Shown one piece after another: positions 29,633 through 38,495 of a stretch of 64,000 bases of DNA. Source of the stretch: Campylobacterales bacterium (GTDB taxonomy: Bacteria > Campylobacterota > Campylobacteria > Campylobacterales > Sulfurospirillaceae); NCBI GenBank assembly GCA_016930915.1, contig JAFGFU010000001.1, forward strand, positions 62,001 to 126,000. The letters run 5' to 3'. Numbering within the stretch: the first letter of the stretch is position 1; every line of letters begins with the position of its first letter. The notes beneath the pieces are model-generated. The model searched no databases and was not told where the DNA came from. It worked only from the letters and a program-made list of their open reading frames with translations. The position numbers and the translations under genes are program-made.

Positions 29633-30801
29633 AAAATACTTTCCTTAAATAGCATAATGCTTGCTTGAAGTTTATCAAGGGTATGCAAAAGTTCCTCTTT
29701 GGTGTCAAAATCCAAGCTGGTTTCTAAATGTTCAAATTGGTGAAAAAGTGGGATAATTTGTAAATGCAAAGCAATGCTTTTTAATTTCATGATTTCTATT
29801 TTAGCAACATCCCGTTTATTGGTATTGATAGCATCTGTAATAAGGGGCATACTTGTTGCAAGAGCGTCTATGTACTCTTCTATAATTTGAGCAAGTGTTT
29901 GAATGTCAAGTCCTAGTTCCTCAGCACAATTTGCCAAATCGAATTCTTGTTCTGCTTCTGATTGTTCATCCTCTTTTTCTATTTCTATCGCCAGAAGCGT
30001 TACATCATTGCGTAGAGCTTCGTAAGTATCTTCAGGATAACTCTCTGTATCTGTAAGTGTAGGTGTTGTTTCAAATGAAAAATCATCTGCTTGAATTTGA
30101 TCAAGTGAATGATACTCTATTGTCTCATTATCATGAGATGCTTCTGCGGGCTCTTTTTCTAAAATAGTTTCATCAAATTTTAGTTTAAATGCCAGTGGTT
30201 CTTCTTCAAATGGTGACATTTCAAGAGGGAGTGATAATGATGGCGTTTCGCTAGAGGGTTCGTTCTCTGTTAGCGTTTCATGCATCGTTAATAAAGGCTC
30301 TTCTTTTGTTTCAGTATCTTTATAATCGGTTTCAAAAGAATTGAAGGAGGCATTAAGAGAAGAGGTATCAGCGACAAAAGAAGTACTCTTTTCTAGAGGC
30401 TCTTTTTCTTCAGATTCTGGTATTTGAATGATAGGTTCAAAAGAAGAGGTAAAGGCAGAAAAATCTTGTTTATTACTTGTATCAGCTATCTCTACTGCAT
30501 AGAATAAGGAAGAGCCATTAATCTCTTTTGGAAGGTGAATTTCACTAATGCTTAAGGATGTATCAAGCTCTTTTCCACTTTTTGTCTTAATAAGAACTCG
30601 TTTACTTGGCGTGCCACTATGAAGGGCATAATCAATCCATGAAAAATTTTTAAACTTAACAATAAAGCCAGGTTTGTTGACAAAAAGGTCTGCAAAATCA
30701 TTGTGATAATTACAGAAATCTTCCATATCTTCGTACCCTAAAAGGGACAACTCTTGATTTCCTAGCCCTAAAAATAAGCCATTTTTATCATAAAGTACCA
30801 A
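29629..30801 (-). CDS. PAS-like N-terminus, acidic linker, Hpt-like C-terminal helical domain; unknown function
   Basis: MVLYDKNGLFLGLGNQELSLLGYEDMEDF; long Glu/Ser/Thr-rich linker; C-terminal EIMKLKSIALHLQIIPLFHQFEHLE. Confidence 0.55.
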   Translation of the reverse strand: MVLYDKNGLFLGLGNQELSLLGYEDMEDFCNYHNDFADLFVNKPGFIVKFKNFSWIDYALHSGTPSKRVLIKTKSGKELDTSLSISEIHLPKEINGSSLFYAVEIADTSNKQDFSAFTSSFEPIIQIPESEEKEPLEKSTSFVADTSSLNASFNSFETDYKDTETKEEPLLTMHETLTENEPSSETPSLSLPLEMSPFEEEPLAFKLKFDETILEKEPAEASHDNETIEYHSLDQIQADDFSFETTPTLTDTESYPEDTYEALRNDVTLLAIEIEKEDEQSEAEQEFDLANCAEELGLDIQTLAQIIEEYIDALATSMPLITDAINTNKRDVAKIEIMKLKSIALHLQIIPLFHQFEHLETSLDFDTKEELLHTLDKLQASIMLFKESIL

Positions 30802-30867
30802 ACTAAGATCCTTTAGTTAGTAAACATAAATAACCCCAATTCTAGCTGACTTATACTTAAAATCAGG

Positions 30868-32667
30868 CTACTTTTTTAAGTTTTTAAAGAGATTTGAGCC
30901 ATGTTTTTGACCAATAGTAAACACCAATTCGTTTTCTGTAGCAGTGCATATGGCGTCAAATGTGCCAAAATAGTTGAGGAGTTTTTTAATAGTTGCTGCG
31001 CCAATACCTTCAATGTTTTGAAGTTCCAAGCTTAAATCTTTACTCTGTTTTTTCTTTTGATGGTATGTAATAGCAAAACGATGAGCTTCATCTCTCAATC
31101 TTTGAATAAACTGTAAGCGTTTATCATTCGGAGGTAATTTTAAGGATTGGTTTTTGGTACAGATTATGTCGTGTGCATTTCCCTTTGCACGGTGTGCCTT
31201 AGCGTCAATTTTTTCTTTTGCAATCGCTAAAACATCAAGCTGTATTTTTTTCTCTTTAAGTAAAGAGAGAGCAAGTTTTAGCAAGGTTTCCCCTCCATCA
31301 AGTATCCAAAGATCAGGAGGTGATTCTTTGGAAAAATCAGCAATACGACGCTCTAGCATCTCTTTCATCTGTGCATATTCATTGGTGTGATGTAAGGCAT
31401 AACGACGGTAGCTTGATTTATCAAACTTCTCATCCCAAACCACCATTGCTCCCACAGGTGCTTGACCGCCTAAATGAGAGTTGTCAAAAACCTCAATGCG
31501 TTTTGGGAGTGCGCTCAGATCAAAAAGTGTTTGAAGCTGTTCATTGAGGGCATGGTTATTTTTTGTAGAGTGTTGTAGTAAAAGTGCTTGAGCATTTTTT
31601 AATGCCATGGAAGTCAAATAATATTTTTCTCCTCGCTTTGGTACATTAATTATAATTTTTTCTCCAAATTTTTCACTTAAAAATTGGCTTATCTGCGTTT
31701 GTTCGCTAAACGATTCTGCAAGAAGAATTTCGTGCGAAAAGGTTTGATTCATTGGATGATAGAATTCAAAAAGTGCTCGCTGATAAAGTTCTTCTTTTTC
31801 AAATCCATAAGCATTATGTAAGAAAGAGTGCGACGTTGAAACAATTTTCCCACTACGAATAAAAAGGCGCATAATAACAGCAGTTTTTTCTAGGATTTCG
31901 ATAGCAAAAACATCGTAATTTTCTAGGTTTAAGAGTTCTACATGCGTTACATGTAAAGATTCTTTGATGGCACGCATGGTATCTCGAAGTTTGGCTGCTT
32001 CTTCAAAATTTAGTTTTAAAGAAGCCTCTTCCATCTTTACATGTAAAAGGGAAATAAGCTTTTTTTGGTCATTTAAAATCGAAAGGGATTCTTGAACAAT
32101 TTTAGCATAATCGCTTGCAGATATTTTGCCTTCACAAGGAGCAAGACAGCGCTGGATTTGGTAAAATAAACATGCTTTTCCCTTATTTAAACACCCTTTT
32201 TTTTGCACCAACGGAAAGGTTAAATAGAGTGCATCCAACAGTGCTTTTGCTGAGCCTGAAAGCGGACCAAAGTATTTGATATTTTTATCGTTGATGATTT
32301 TACGTGTGATTTCAAAGCGAGGAAAAGGCTCTGCTAGATTAATCGCAATATAGGGATAGGTTTTGTCGTCCCGTAGTAAAATATTGTACTTGGGCTTGAG
32401 TTGTTTAATGAGGGAATTTTCCAAAATTAAAGCATCGTGTTCACTTTGAACAATAATAAATTCTACCTTTTCAACCTCGCTAATCATTTTTGCAATACGA
32501 GAGGAAAGAAGCGGTGAGGCTTTCAGTTCACCTGAAAAGCGAAAGTAGCTCTTCACGCGATTTTTAATATTTTTGGCTTTCCCTACATATAAAAGCATGC
32601 CTGAAGCATTAAAAAACTGATAAATCCCCGCATTTTCTGGGGCATTTTTTAGTGTATTTATGAGCAT
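30868..32667 (-). CDS. uvrC: Excinuclease ABC subunit C
   Basis: GIYQFFNASGMLLYVGKAKNIKNRVKSYF; RIEVFDNSHLGGQAPVGAMVVW; C-terminal HhH. Confidence 0.96.
   Translation of the reverse strand: MLINTLKNAPENAGIYQFFNASGMLLYVGKAKNIKNRVKSYFRFSGELKASPLLSSRIAKMISEVEKVEFIIVQSEHDALILENSLIKQLKPKYNILLRDDKTYPYIAINLAEPFPRFEITRKIINDKNIKYFGPLSGSAKALLDALYLTFPLVQKKGCLNKGKACLFYQIQRCLAPCEGKISASDYAKIVQESLSILNDQKKLISLLHVKMEEASLKLNFEEAAKLRDTMRAIKESLHVTHVELLNLENYDVFAIEILEKTAVIMRLFIRSGKIVSTSHSFLHNAYGFEKEELYQRALFEFYHPMNQTFSHEILLAESFSEQTQISQFLSEKFGEKIIINVPKRGEKYYLTSMALKNAQALLLQHSTKNNHALNEQLQTLFDLSALPKRIEVFDNSHLGGQAPVGAMVVWDEKFDKSSYRRYALHHTNEYAQMKEMLERRIADFSKESPPDLWILDGGETLLKLALSLLKEKKIQLDVLAIAKEKIDAKAHRAKGNAHDIICTKNQSLKLPPNDKRLQFIQRLRDEAHRFAITYHQKKKQSKDLSLELQNIEGIGAATIKKLLNYFGTFDAICTATENELVFTIGQKHGSNLFKNLKK
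32036..32047. repeat. TTTACATGTAAA palindrome (exact), in uvrC (LHVK)
   Basis: Exact; a second copy GTTACATGTAAA (11/12) lies at 31946-31957. Confidence 0.95.
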
Positions 32668-33116
32668 GGTTTATTGGTTCGAATGGTAGCTTTGATGGCT
32701 TCAAAAAGGGCTTGTAGTTTTGGGTCTTCACAGCGTGATTCAAAACGACCATCAGCTTGTTCTGGATAAAAAATTTCTGATGGAGCGCCTATAATGAGGG
32801 ATTCTTCTTCACTTTTCTGATTGGTAACAAACGCTTGAATCTCTTTTACATGTAAAGCCGTGCATTCTGGAAAACGGATGTTAATTTCTTTTAATAGACT
32901 CTTTATTAAATTACGTTTATAATTAAATTCCATTTTGGCGCAGGGATGATTGAGTACAAAAAAAAGTGTTTCATTTTTTGTGTACACAAAGCGAATCATG
33001 CTTGTAAAGCTTTTGGGTAATACACTGAGCAATCTGTCATAACAGCGCATCTGCTCATATTTTTTCATAGAAGGTTGTTGTACAAGATGAGAAATTATAC
33101 TTTTAGAATCTTTCAT
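32658..33116 (-). CDS. DUF721/DciA-like protein
   Basis: LLSVLPKSFTSMIRFVYTKNETLFFVLNHPCAKMEFNYKRNLIKSLLKEIN resembles the DciA/DUF721 fold; start uncertain. Confidence 0.5.
   Translation of the reverse strand: MKDSKSIISHLVQQPSMKKYEQMRCYDRLLSVLPKSFTSMIRFVYTKNETLFFVLNHPCAKMEFNYKRNLIKSLLKEINIRFPECTALHVKEIQAFVTNQKSEEESLIIGAPSEIFYPEQADGRFESRCEDPKLQALFEAIKATIRTNKPCS
32845..32856. repeat. TTTACATGTAAA palindrome (exact), in DciA-like gene (LHVK)
   Basis: Exact 12-mer. Confidence 0.95.
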
Positions 33117-33221
33117 GCGTTAATTATAGCATGTTTGGGGTTTGCTCTATTTGGGTGTGGTTATAAAGGGCCACCGGTGTACAAAGATAGTAATACAACA
33201 ACTTCTTACAAGAAACTTTAA
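33087..33221 (+). CDS. Small LptM/YifL-like lipoprotein (44 aa), absent from the supplied ORF track
   Basis: MRNYTFRIFHALIIACLGFALFGCGYKGPPVYKDSNTTTSYKKL*; signal peptide, lipobox LFGC and a CGxKGPxY signature; 7-nt gap to nadB. Confidence 0.7.
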   Translation: MRNYTFRIFHALIIACLGFALFGCGYKGPPVYKDSNTTTSYKKL

Positions 33222-33228
33222 TCTTTAA

Positions 33229-34683
33229 ATGAAAACATCTTATGATGTGCTGATTATTGGCACGGGTATTGCAGGATTGAGTGCAGCGTTAGCTTTGCCA
33301 AAATCCCTCAATGTGCTTCTGATTTCAAAAGACTATGCCTGGGAATGTAATACGTTTTATGCTCAAGGTGGCGTTGCTGTTGCTAAAGATGATGCAGATG
33401 TTGCTTTACATGTAAAAGACACTCTTGAAGCAGGTGCGGGACATTGTAACCTAGAAGCAGTCAAGGTTTTATGTGCTGAGGGTCCTTTGGCAATTTCGAG
33501 ACTGATTGAGAGAGGGTTTTTGTTTGACGCCGATGAGGCAGGCAATTTACTTTATACTAAAGAAGCAGCGCACAGCACCAATCGTATTTTACATGCAGGA
33601 GGTGACGCAACGGGTCGCTATATTCACCTCTTTTTAATGCAACAACTCCCTTTCCCCATTCTTTATAACACGCAAGTAACAGACCTTTTAATTGAAAAAA
33701 ATGAATGTTTTGGTGCTCGTGTTTTTCATAATAATAGAACATTTAACCTTTATGCTAAAAAAGTGATTATTGCCAGTGGTGGCGTGGGGTCTTTATACGA
33801 ATATCATACGAATGCTCGTACGATTAGTGCGGATATGCAAGGTATTTGTTTGAGTCATGGTATTAAGCTTGATGATATGGAGATGATGCAATTTCATCCT
33901 ACCGTTTTTGTTTTAGGCAAAAGCGTTCGTAAACAGCTCTTAAGTGAGTCTTTGCGTGGCGAAGGGGCTATGGTTGTAGACGAAGACGGTAAGCGCTTTA
34001 CGTTTGAGTATGACCCTCGTGGTGAACTTGCACCAAGAGATGTTGTGAGTCGTGCTATTTTTAAACACAAACAAAATACAGGCAAGGATGTCTTTTTAGA
34101 TTTAAGTGCTTTTTCGCCTGAGCATTTTAAAGAGCGCTTTCCAAGTATTTATTTTAATATGAACAATATGGGTTATGATTTGCCAAAACAAAAAATTCCT
34201 ATTTCTCCAGCATTCCATTATTCAATGGGAGGTATTAAAACGGATTTGTATGGACATGTTTTACATGTAAAAGATCTTTATGCCGTAGGAGAGTGTGCGC
34301 ATACAGGTGTGCATGGAGCGAATCGATTGGCAAGTAATTCTTTATTGGAGGGATTGGTTTTTTCTGCACGCGTTGCTAAAGAGATTATTCAGACGATAGA
34401 GCAAGAAAAAGCAAAGTATCTTTTTGTGGAGGAAGAAGAGGAACTCATCAGAGAGGATGATAAAGTTTTAAAAAATGAACTGCGAGATTTGATGTGGTGT
34501 TATGCAGGTATACTTCGTGATCAAGAGGGGTTAAAAAAAGCATGTAAAAGGGTAGAAGAGATGTTGAAATTACCGATTGGAAAACTTCTTAAATTACGAT
34601 TGTTGGTTTCAAAAGAGATCATAACAAGTGCATTAAAACGCAAAGAGTCGTTGGGTGCGCATTATTTAACAGAAAGGAAATAA
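33229..34683 (+). CDS. nadB: L-aspartate oxidase
   Basis: VLIIGTGIAGLSAALAL; FYAQGGVAVA; AVGECAHTGVHGANRLASNSLLEGLVF. Confidence 0.94.
   Translation: MKTSYDVLIIGTGIAGLSAALALPKSLNVLLISKDYAWECNTFYAQGGVAVAKDDADVALHVKDTLEAGAGHCNLEAVKVLCAEGPLAISRLIERGFLFDADEAGNLLYTKEAAHSTNRILHAGGDATGRYIHLFLMQQLPFPILYNTQVTDLLIEKNECFGARVFHNNRTFNLYAKKVIIASGGVGSLYEYHTNARTISADMQGICLSHGIKLDDMEMMQFHPTVFVLGKSVRKQLLSESLRGEGAMVVDEDGKRFTFEYDPRGELAPRDVVSRAIFKHKQNTGKDVFLDLSAFSPEHFKERFPSIYFNMNNMGYDLPKQKIPISPAFHYSMGGIKTDLYGHVLHVKDLYAVGECAHTGVHGANRLASNSLLEGLVFSARVAKEIIQTIEQEKAKYLFVEEEEELIREDDKVLKNELRDLMWCYAGILRDQEGLKKACKRVEEMLKLPIGKLLKLRLLVSKEIITSALKRKESLGAHYLTERK
33405..33416. repeat. TTTACATGTAAA palindrome (exact), in nadB (LHVK)
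   Basis: Exact 12-mer; first of two in nadB. Confidence 0.95.
34260..34271. repeat. TTTACATGTAAA palindrome (exact), in nadB (LHVK)
   Basis: Exact 12-mer; second in nadB. Confidence 0.95.
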
Positions 34684-34686
34684 TAG

Positions 34687-36036
34687 ATGCGAATTATATG
34701 GTTTTTGTTGGTATTTATGAACACGATTTGGGCGTCAAATGGTGAAGATTTAACAACGACATGGGTGGGAATTGTTTCATTAATTGTTTTTGTAGTGGGG
34801 TATTATGCTGTTGCAACAGAGGAAAATTATCATATTAATAAAGCTAAACCTGCCTTGTTTATGGGCACATTTATTTTTATTTTAATAGGTGTGTATAATT
34901 TTATCAATGATATTGATCCTTCATCATTGACGCAGAGCGTCGATCATTTAATCTTTGAAATCGCAGAGATTTTCTTCTTTTTATTTGTCGCAATGACGTA
35001 CATTGAGGTTTTAATTGAGAGGCAAGTTTTTGATAAACTAAAATACAACCTTGTGTCTAAAGGGTACAGTTACAAAAAGCTTTTTTGGCTTACAGGTATT
35101 TTAGCTTTCTTTATTAGCCCTGTGGCGGATAACTTGACAACGGCGCTTATTTTATCAACGGTTTTAGTTACCATTGAAAAAGAGAATAAAAACTTTTTAG
35201 TGCCAGGTGCTATTAACATTGTGGTTGCTGCCAATGCGGGGGGTGCATGGAGTCCTTTTGGTGATATTACAACCCTAATGGCTTGGATGTCTGGAAAAGC
35301 ACCTTTTATTGATTTCTTTTATCTTTTCCCTGCGTCTTTTTTGGGATGGCTTATCACAGCATGGTTGCTCTCGTTATCTGTTCCTGCAGAAAAACCTCAT
35401 TTTGATGTTTCAACAGAGCCTAAAGTTTCTATATTAATGGGTGGAAAAGTGGTGATTGCCTTAGGTATTGTCACCATTATGTCAGCGGTTTTGTGTCAGC
35501 AACTCTTTAAATTGCCACCAATGTGGGGAATGCTTTTTGGTTTGTCTTTGTTGAAATTGTACAGTTATCGTTTAAAACGTAAACGAGGGCAAGAGCTCAA
35601 TACCTTTAAGATGATTGGGAAAATTGAGCACGATACTCTGCTTTTCTTTTTTGGTATTTTAGCAGCCGTAGGAGGGCTTCATTTTTTAGGTTACCTCGAT
35701 TTAGCTGTAAAATTGTATGATAGTGCAGGACCGTTGGCTGTTAATATTGGCGTAGGTTTTTTATCTGCCATTGTCGATAACGTGCCTGTGATGAGTGCGG
35801 TGTTAAAAGCAAATCCAAATATGGGTATGGATCAGTGGTTGCTCGTAACATTAACCGCAGGAATTGGAGGCAGTTTAATCAGCTTTGGCTCAGCCGCAGG
35901 AGTTGGTGTTATGGGAAAACTAAGAGGAATTTATACCTTTGGTTCACATATGAAATACGCATGGACAGTGCTTGTAGGGTATATTCTTTCCCTCATCATT
36001 TGGTATGTACAGTTTGAAATACTTGATTTATATTAA
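34687..36036 (+). CDS. nhaD: NhaD-type sodium:proton antiporter
   Basis: SPVADNLTTALILSTVLV; NIVVAANAGGAWSPFGDITTLMAW; AIVDNVPVMSAVL. Confidence 0.85.
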   Translation: MRIIWFLLVFMNTIWASNGEDLTTTWVGIVSLIVFVVGYYAVATEENYHINKAKPALFMGTFIFILIGVYNFINDIDPSSLTQSVDHLIFEIAEIFFFLFVAMTYIEVLIERQVFDKLKYNLVSKGYSYKKLFWLTGILAFFISPVADNLTTALILSTVLVTIEKENKNFLVPGAINIVVAANAGGAWSPFGDITTLMAWMSGKAPFIDFFYLFPASFLGWLITAWLLSLSVPAEKPHFDVSTEPKVSILMGGKVVIALGIVTIMSAVLCQQLFKLPPMWGMLFGLSLLKLYSYRLKRKRGQELNTFKMIGKIEHDTLLFFFGILAAVGGLHFLGYLDLAVKLYDSAGPLAVNIGVGFLSAIVDNVPVMSAVLKANPNMGMDQWLLVTLTAGIGGSLISFGSAAGVGVMGKLRGIYTFGSHMKYAWTVLVGYILSLIIWYVQFEILDLY

Positions 36037-36049
36037 CAGAAGGAAATAA

Positions 36050-37585
36050 ATGAAAGAAGTCCCTATTTTAGTTTTAGATTTTGGTTCACAATACACTCAG
36101 TTGATTGCACGTAAGCTTCGTGAAAGCGGTGTTTACTGTGAAATCGTCCCTTATAATGAGAAAATTGAAGATATTCAAAAGCGAAATCCTAAAGGAATTA
36201 TTTTAAGTGGTGGTCCAGCCTCGGTGTATGCAAAAGATTCGTATCATCCTGATGAAAAAGTCTATGAACTAGGTCTTCCAATGCTGGGTATCTGTTATGG
36301 TATGCAACTTTTAACGCAACATTTTGGGGGCAGTGTTATTCCCGCAACGCATCAAGAGTATGGTAAGGCAGAACTTAAGTTTGAGAGTGATCATAAAATT
36401 TTTAAAGACACGACGTGTGGTCAAATTGTTTGGATGAGCCATGGGGATAGAGTGGAAAAGCTACCTACAGGTTTTGAAAAAATTGGCTTTAGTGAGAATT
36501 CTCCTTATGCTGCTATCGCAGATGAAAAACGTAATATGTACGCGTTTCAATTTCACCCAGAGGTGTATCATTCTGAACAAGGAAGTAAGCTTCTAAAAAA
36601 CTTTGCAAAGCATATTTGTGGCTGTGAGAGTACATGGAATATGGGCTCATTTGCCAAAGAGCAAATTGCAAAAATTCAAGCACAAGTTGGCAATAAAAAA
36701 GTGCTTTGTGGTGTCAGTGGTGGTGTGGATAGTTCTGTGGTCGCAACGCTTTTGGCAGAAGCAATTGGTGATCAGTTGGTGTCCGTTTTTGTGGACAATG
36801 GTTTACTTCGTGCGAATGAACGTGCACAAGTCGAAGCGATGTTTAAAAGCCGTAATGTTCCATTGATTACGGTCGATGCCAGTGAGAAATTTTTAAGCCG
36901 TTTAGCAGGAGTGAGTGATCCTGAGAAAAAACGTAAAATTATTGGTGAAACATTTATTGAAGTGTTTGATGAAGAGGCAAAAAAACATAACGGTATTCAG
37001 TTCTTAGCGCAAGGAACACTCTACACTGATGTTATTGAATCGGTTTCGGTCAAAGGTCCTTCTAAAACCATTAAGTCACACCATAACGTGGGTGGTCTTC
37101 CTGATTGGATGAGCTTTGAGCTCATTGAGCCATTGCGTGAAATTTTTAAAGATGAGGTTAGAATCTTAGGCGCAGAACTGGGTCTTCCAAAAGATATGCT
37201 AAGTCGCCATCCATTTCCAGGACCTGGTCTTGCGATTCGTATTATGGGCGAAGTAACCAAAGAAGATTTAGTTTTACTAAGAGCTGCGGATGTTATTATG
37301 CTTGAAGAGCTTAGAGCAACAGGGTATTATGAAAAAACATGGCAAGCTTTTACCGTACTTCTTAATGTCAAAAGTGTCGGCGTGATGGGTGATAATCGAA
37401 CCTATGACAATACCATTTGTGTCAGAATTGTAGATGCAACGGATGGTATGACAGCAACCTTTGCGCACATTCCTCATGCTATTTTAGAAAATATTAGTCG
37501 ACGTATTATCAATGAAGTGAGTGGCATTAATCGTGTCGTCTATGATATCTCTTCAAAGCCACCTGCCACAATCGAATGGGAATAA
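36050..37585 (+). CDS. guaA: GMP synthase (glutamine-hydrolysing)
   Basis: [52 protein letters not shown]. Confidence 0.97.
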   Translation: MKEVPILVLDFGSQYTQLIARKLRESGVYCEIVPYNEKIEDIQKRNPKGIILSGGPASVYAKDSYHPDEKVYELGLPMLGICYGMQLLTQHFGGSVIPATHQEYGKAELKFESDHKIFKDTTCGQIVWMSHGDRVEKLPTGFEKIGFSENSPYAAIADEKRNMYAFQFHPEVYHSEQGSKLLKNFAKHICGCESTWNMGSFAKEQIAKIQAQVGNKKVLCGVSGGVDSSVVATLLAEAIGDQLVSVFVDNGLLRANERAQVEAMFKSRNVPLITVDASEKFLSRLAGVSDPEKKRKIIGETFIEVFDEEAKKHNGIQFLAQGTLYTDVIESVSVKGPSKTIKSHHNVGGLPDWMSFELIEPLREIFKDEVRILGAELGLPKDMLSRHPFPGPGLAIRIMGEVTKEDLVLLRAADVIMLEELRATGYYEKTWQAFTVLLNVKSVGVMGDNRTYDNTICVRIVDATDGMTATFAHIPHAILENISRRIINEVSGINRVVYDISSKPPATIEWE

Positions 37586-37591
37586 AAAATA

Positions 37592-38218
37592 ATGATCTAC
37601 CTCTTTAGCGATCAAGCGTATGAAGAAGTAGCCCATTTGCCTTTGTTTGAAATTGTTTTTATCCCCTCATCACCAATGCTTGAGGGGGTTGATGCTATTA
37701 TTTTTACTTCTAAAAACAGTGTCAAAGCCCTTGAACTGTGTGGTGTAGATTGGCAAGATAAGGCGTGTTATGCCATAGGGGAGGGAACAGCTACAGCCAT
37801 ACGCACTTATGGTGGGAATCTTGTTTTTACATGTAAAAATTCATATGGCGATCTTTTTGCCCAGGAATTGATTCCTCTCTTAAAAAATAAGCGTGTCTTT
37901 TTTCCTCGTGCAAAAGAGGTAATTTCTCCATTATTTGAGATTTTAAGTACAGAAGGTGTGAACATTTTTCAACACGTAATGTACGAAACAAGATGTAAGC
38001 AGTACGATGCTTCTTATGCTCCGCAGAAAAATGCAATTCTCATTTTTACGTCACCCTCAACCGTTCATTGCTTTTTAAAGAATTTTTCATGGGATGAAAG
38101 TTATCGTGCTATTGTTATTGGTACGAAAACAGCAGCCGTTTTACCGTTACATGTAAAACCTCTCATTGCTGATGTGCAAACGATAGAGCATTGCATTGCA
38201 TTGGCAAAAGCTCTTTAG
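37592..38218 (+). CDS. hemD: Uroporphyrinogen-III synthase
   Basis: IIFTSKNSVKALE; ACYAIGEGTATAIR; FPRAKEV; ILIFTSPSTVHCFL; position and length. Confidence 0.75.
   Translation: MIYLFSDQAYEEVAHLPLFEIVFIPSSPMLEGVDAIIFTSKNSVKALELCGVDWQDKACYAIGEGTATAIRTYGGNLVFTCKNSYGDLFAQELIPLLKNKRVFFPRAKEVISPLFEILSTEGVNIFQHVMYETRCKQYDASYAPQKNAILIFTSPSTVHCFLKNFSWDESYRAIVIGTKTAAVLPLHVKPLIADVQTIEHCIALAKAL
37826..37837. repeat. TTTACATGTAAA palindrome (exact), in hemD (FTCK)
   Basis: Exact; a second copy GTTACATGTAAA (11/12) lies at 38146-38157. Confidence 0.95.
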
Positions 38219-38262
38219 AAGCTAAATTTATTTATAATTAATCAACATTAGTCATGTAAATG

Positions 38263-38451
38263 CCTGGGTGATGCGACAACCGTTTTCATGAGGGTCCAAC
38301 AATTAGTATACGTGGAATTTCGTACATTTTTGGTGTGCCTGTGGTTTCGTTTGAGCTTTGGTAAAAAGTGAGAGATTGCAGCCTAAAGAAAAGGTCAATT
38401 CCCAGAAGTTGGCTTATTAGGGCCGCTTCAATCTCGGAACGCTCACTTGGG
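38263..38451 (+). ncRNA. ssrS: Candidate 6S RNA
   Basis: About 190-nt non-coding gap directly upstream of purD; terminal halves pair (CCTGGGTGATGCG with CGCTCACTTGGG, GU pairs and one bulge) around an interrupted long-hairpin body. Confidence 0.6.
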
Positions 38452-38453
38452 TT

Positions 38454-38465
38454 TTTACATGTAAA
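38454..38465. repeat. TTTACATGTAAA palindrome (exact), at the 3' edge of the candidate 6S RNA
   Basis: Exact; a further 11/12 copy lies at 38625-38636 in purD. Confidence 0.95.
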
Positions 38466-38495
38466 GAAAATAAAGATTTTTTTGGAGAATAAGTG

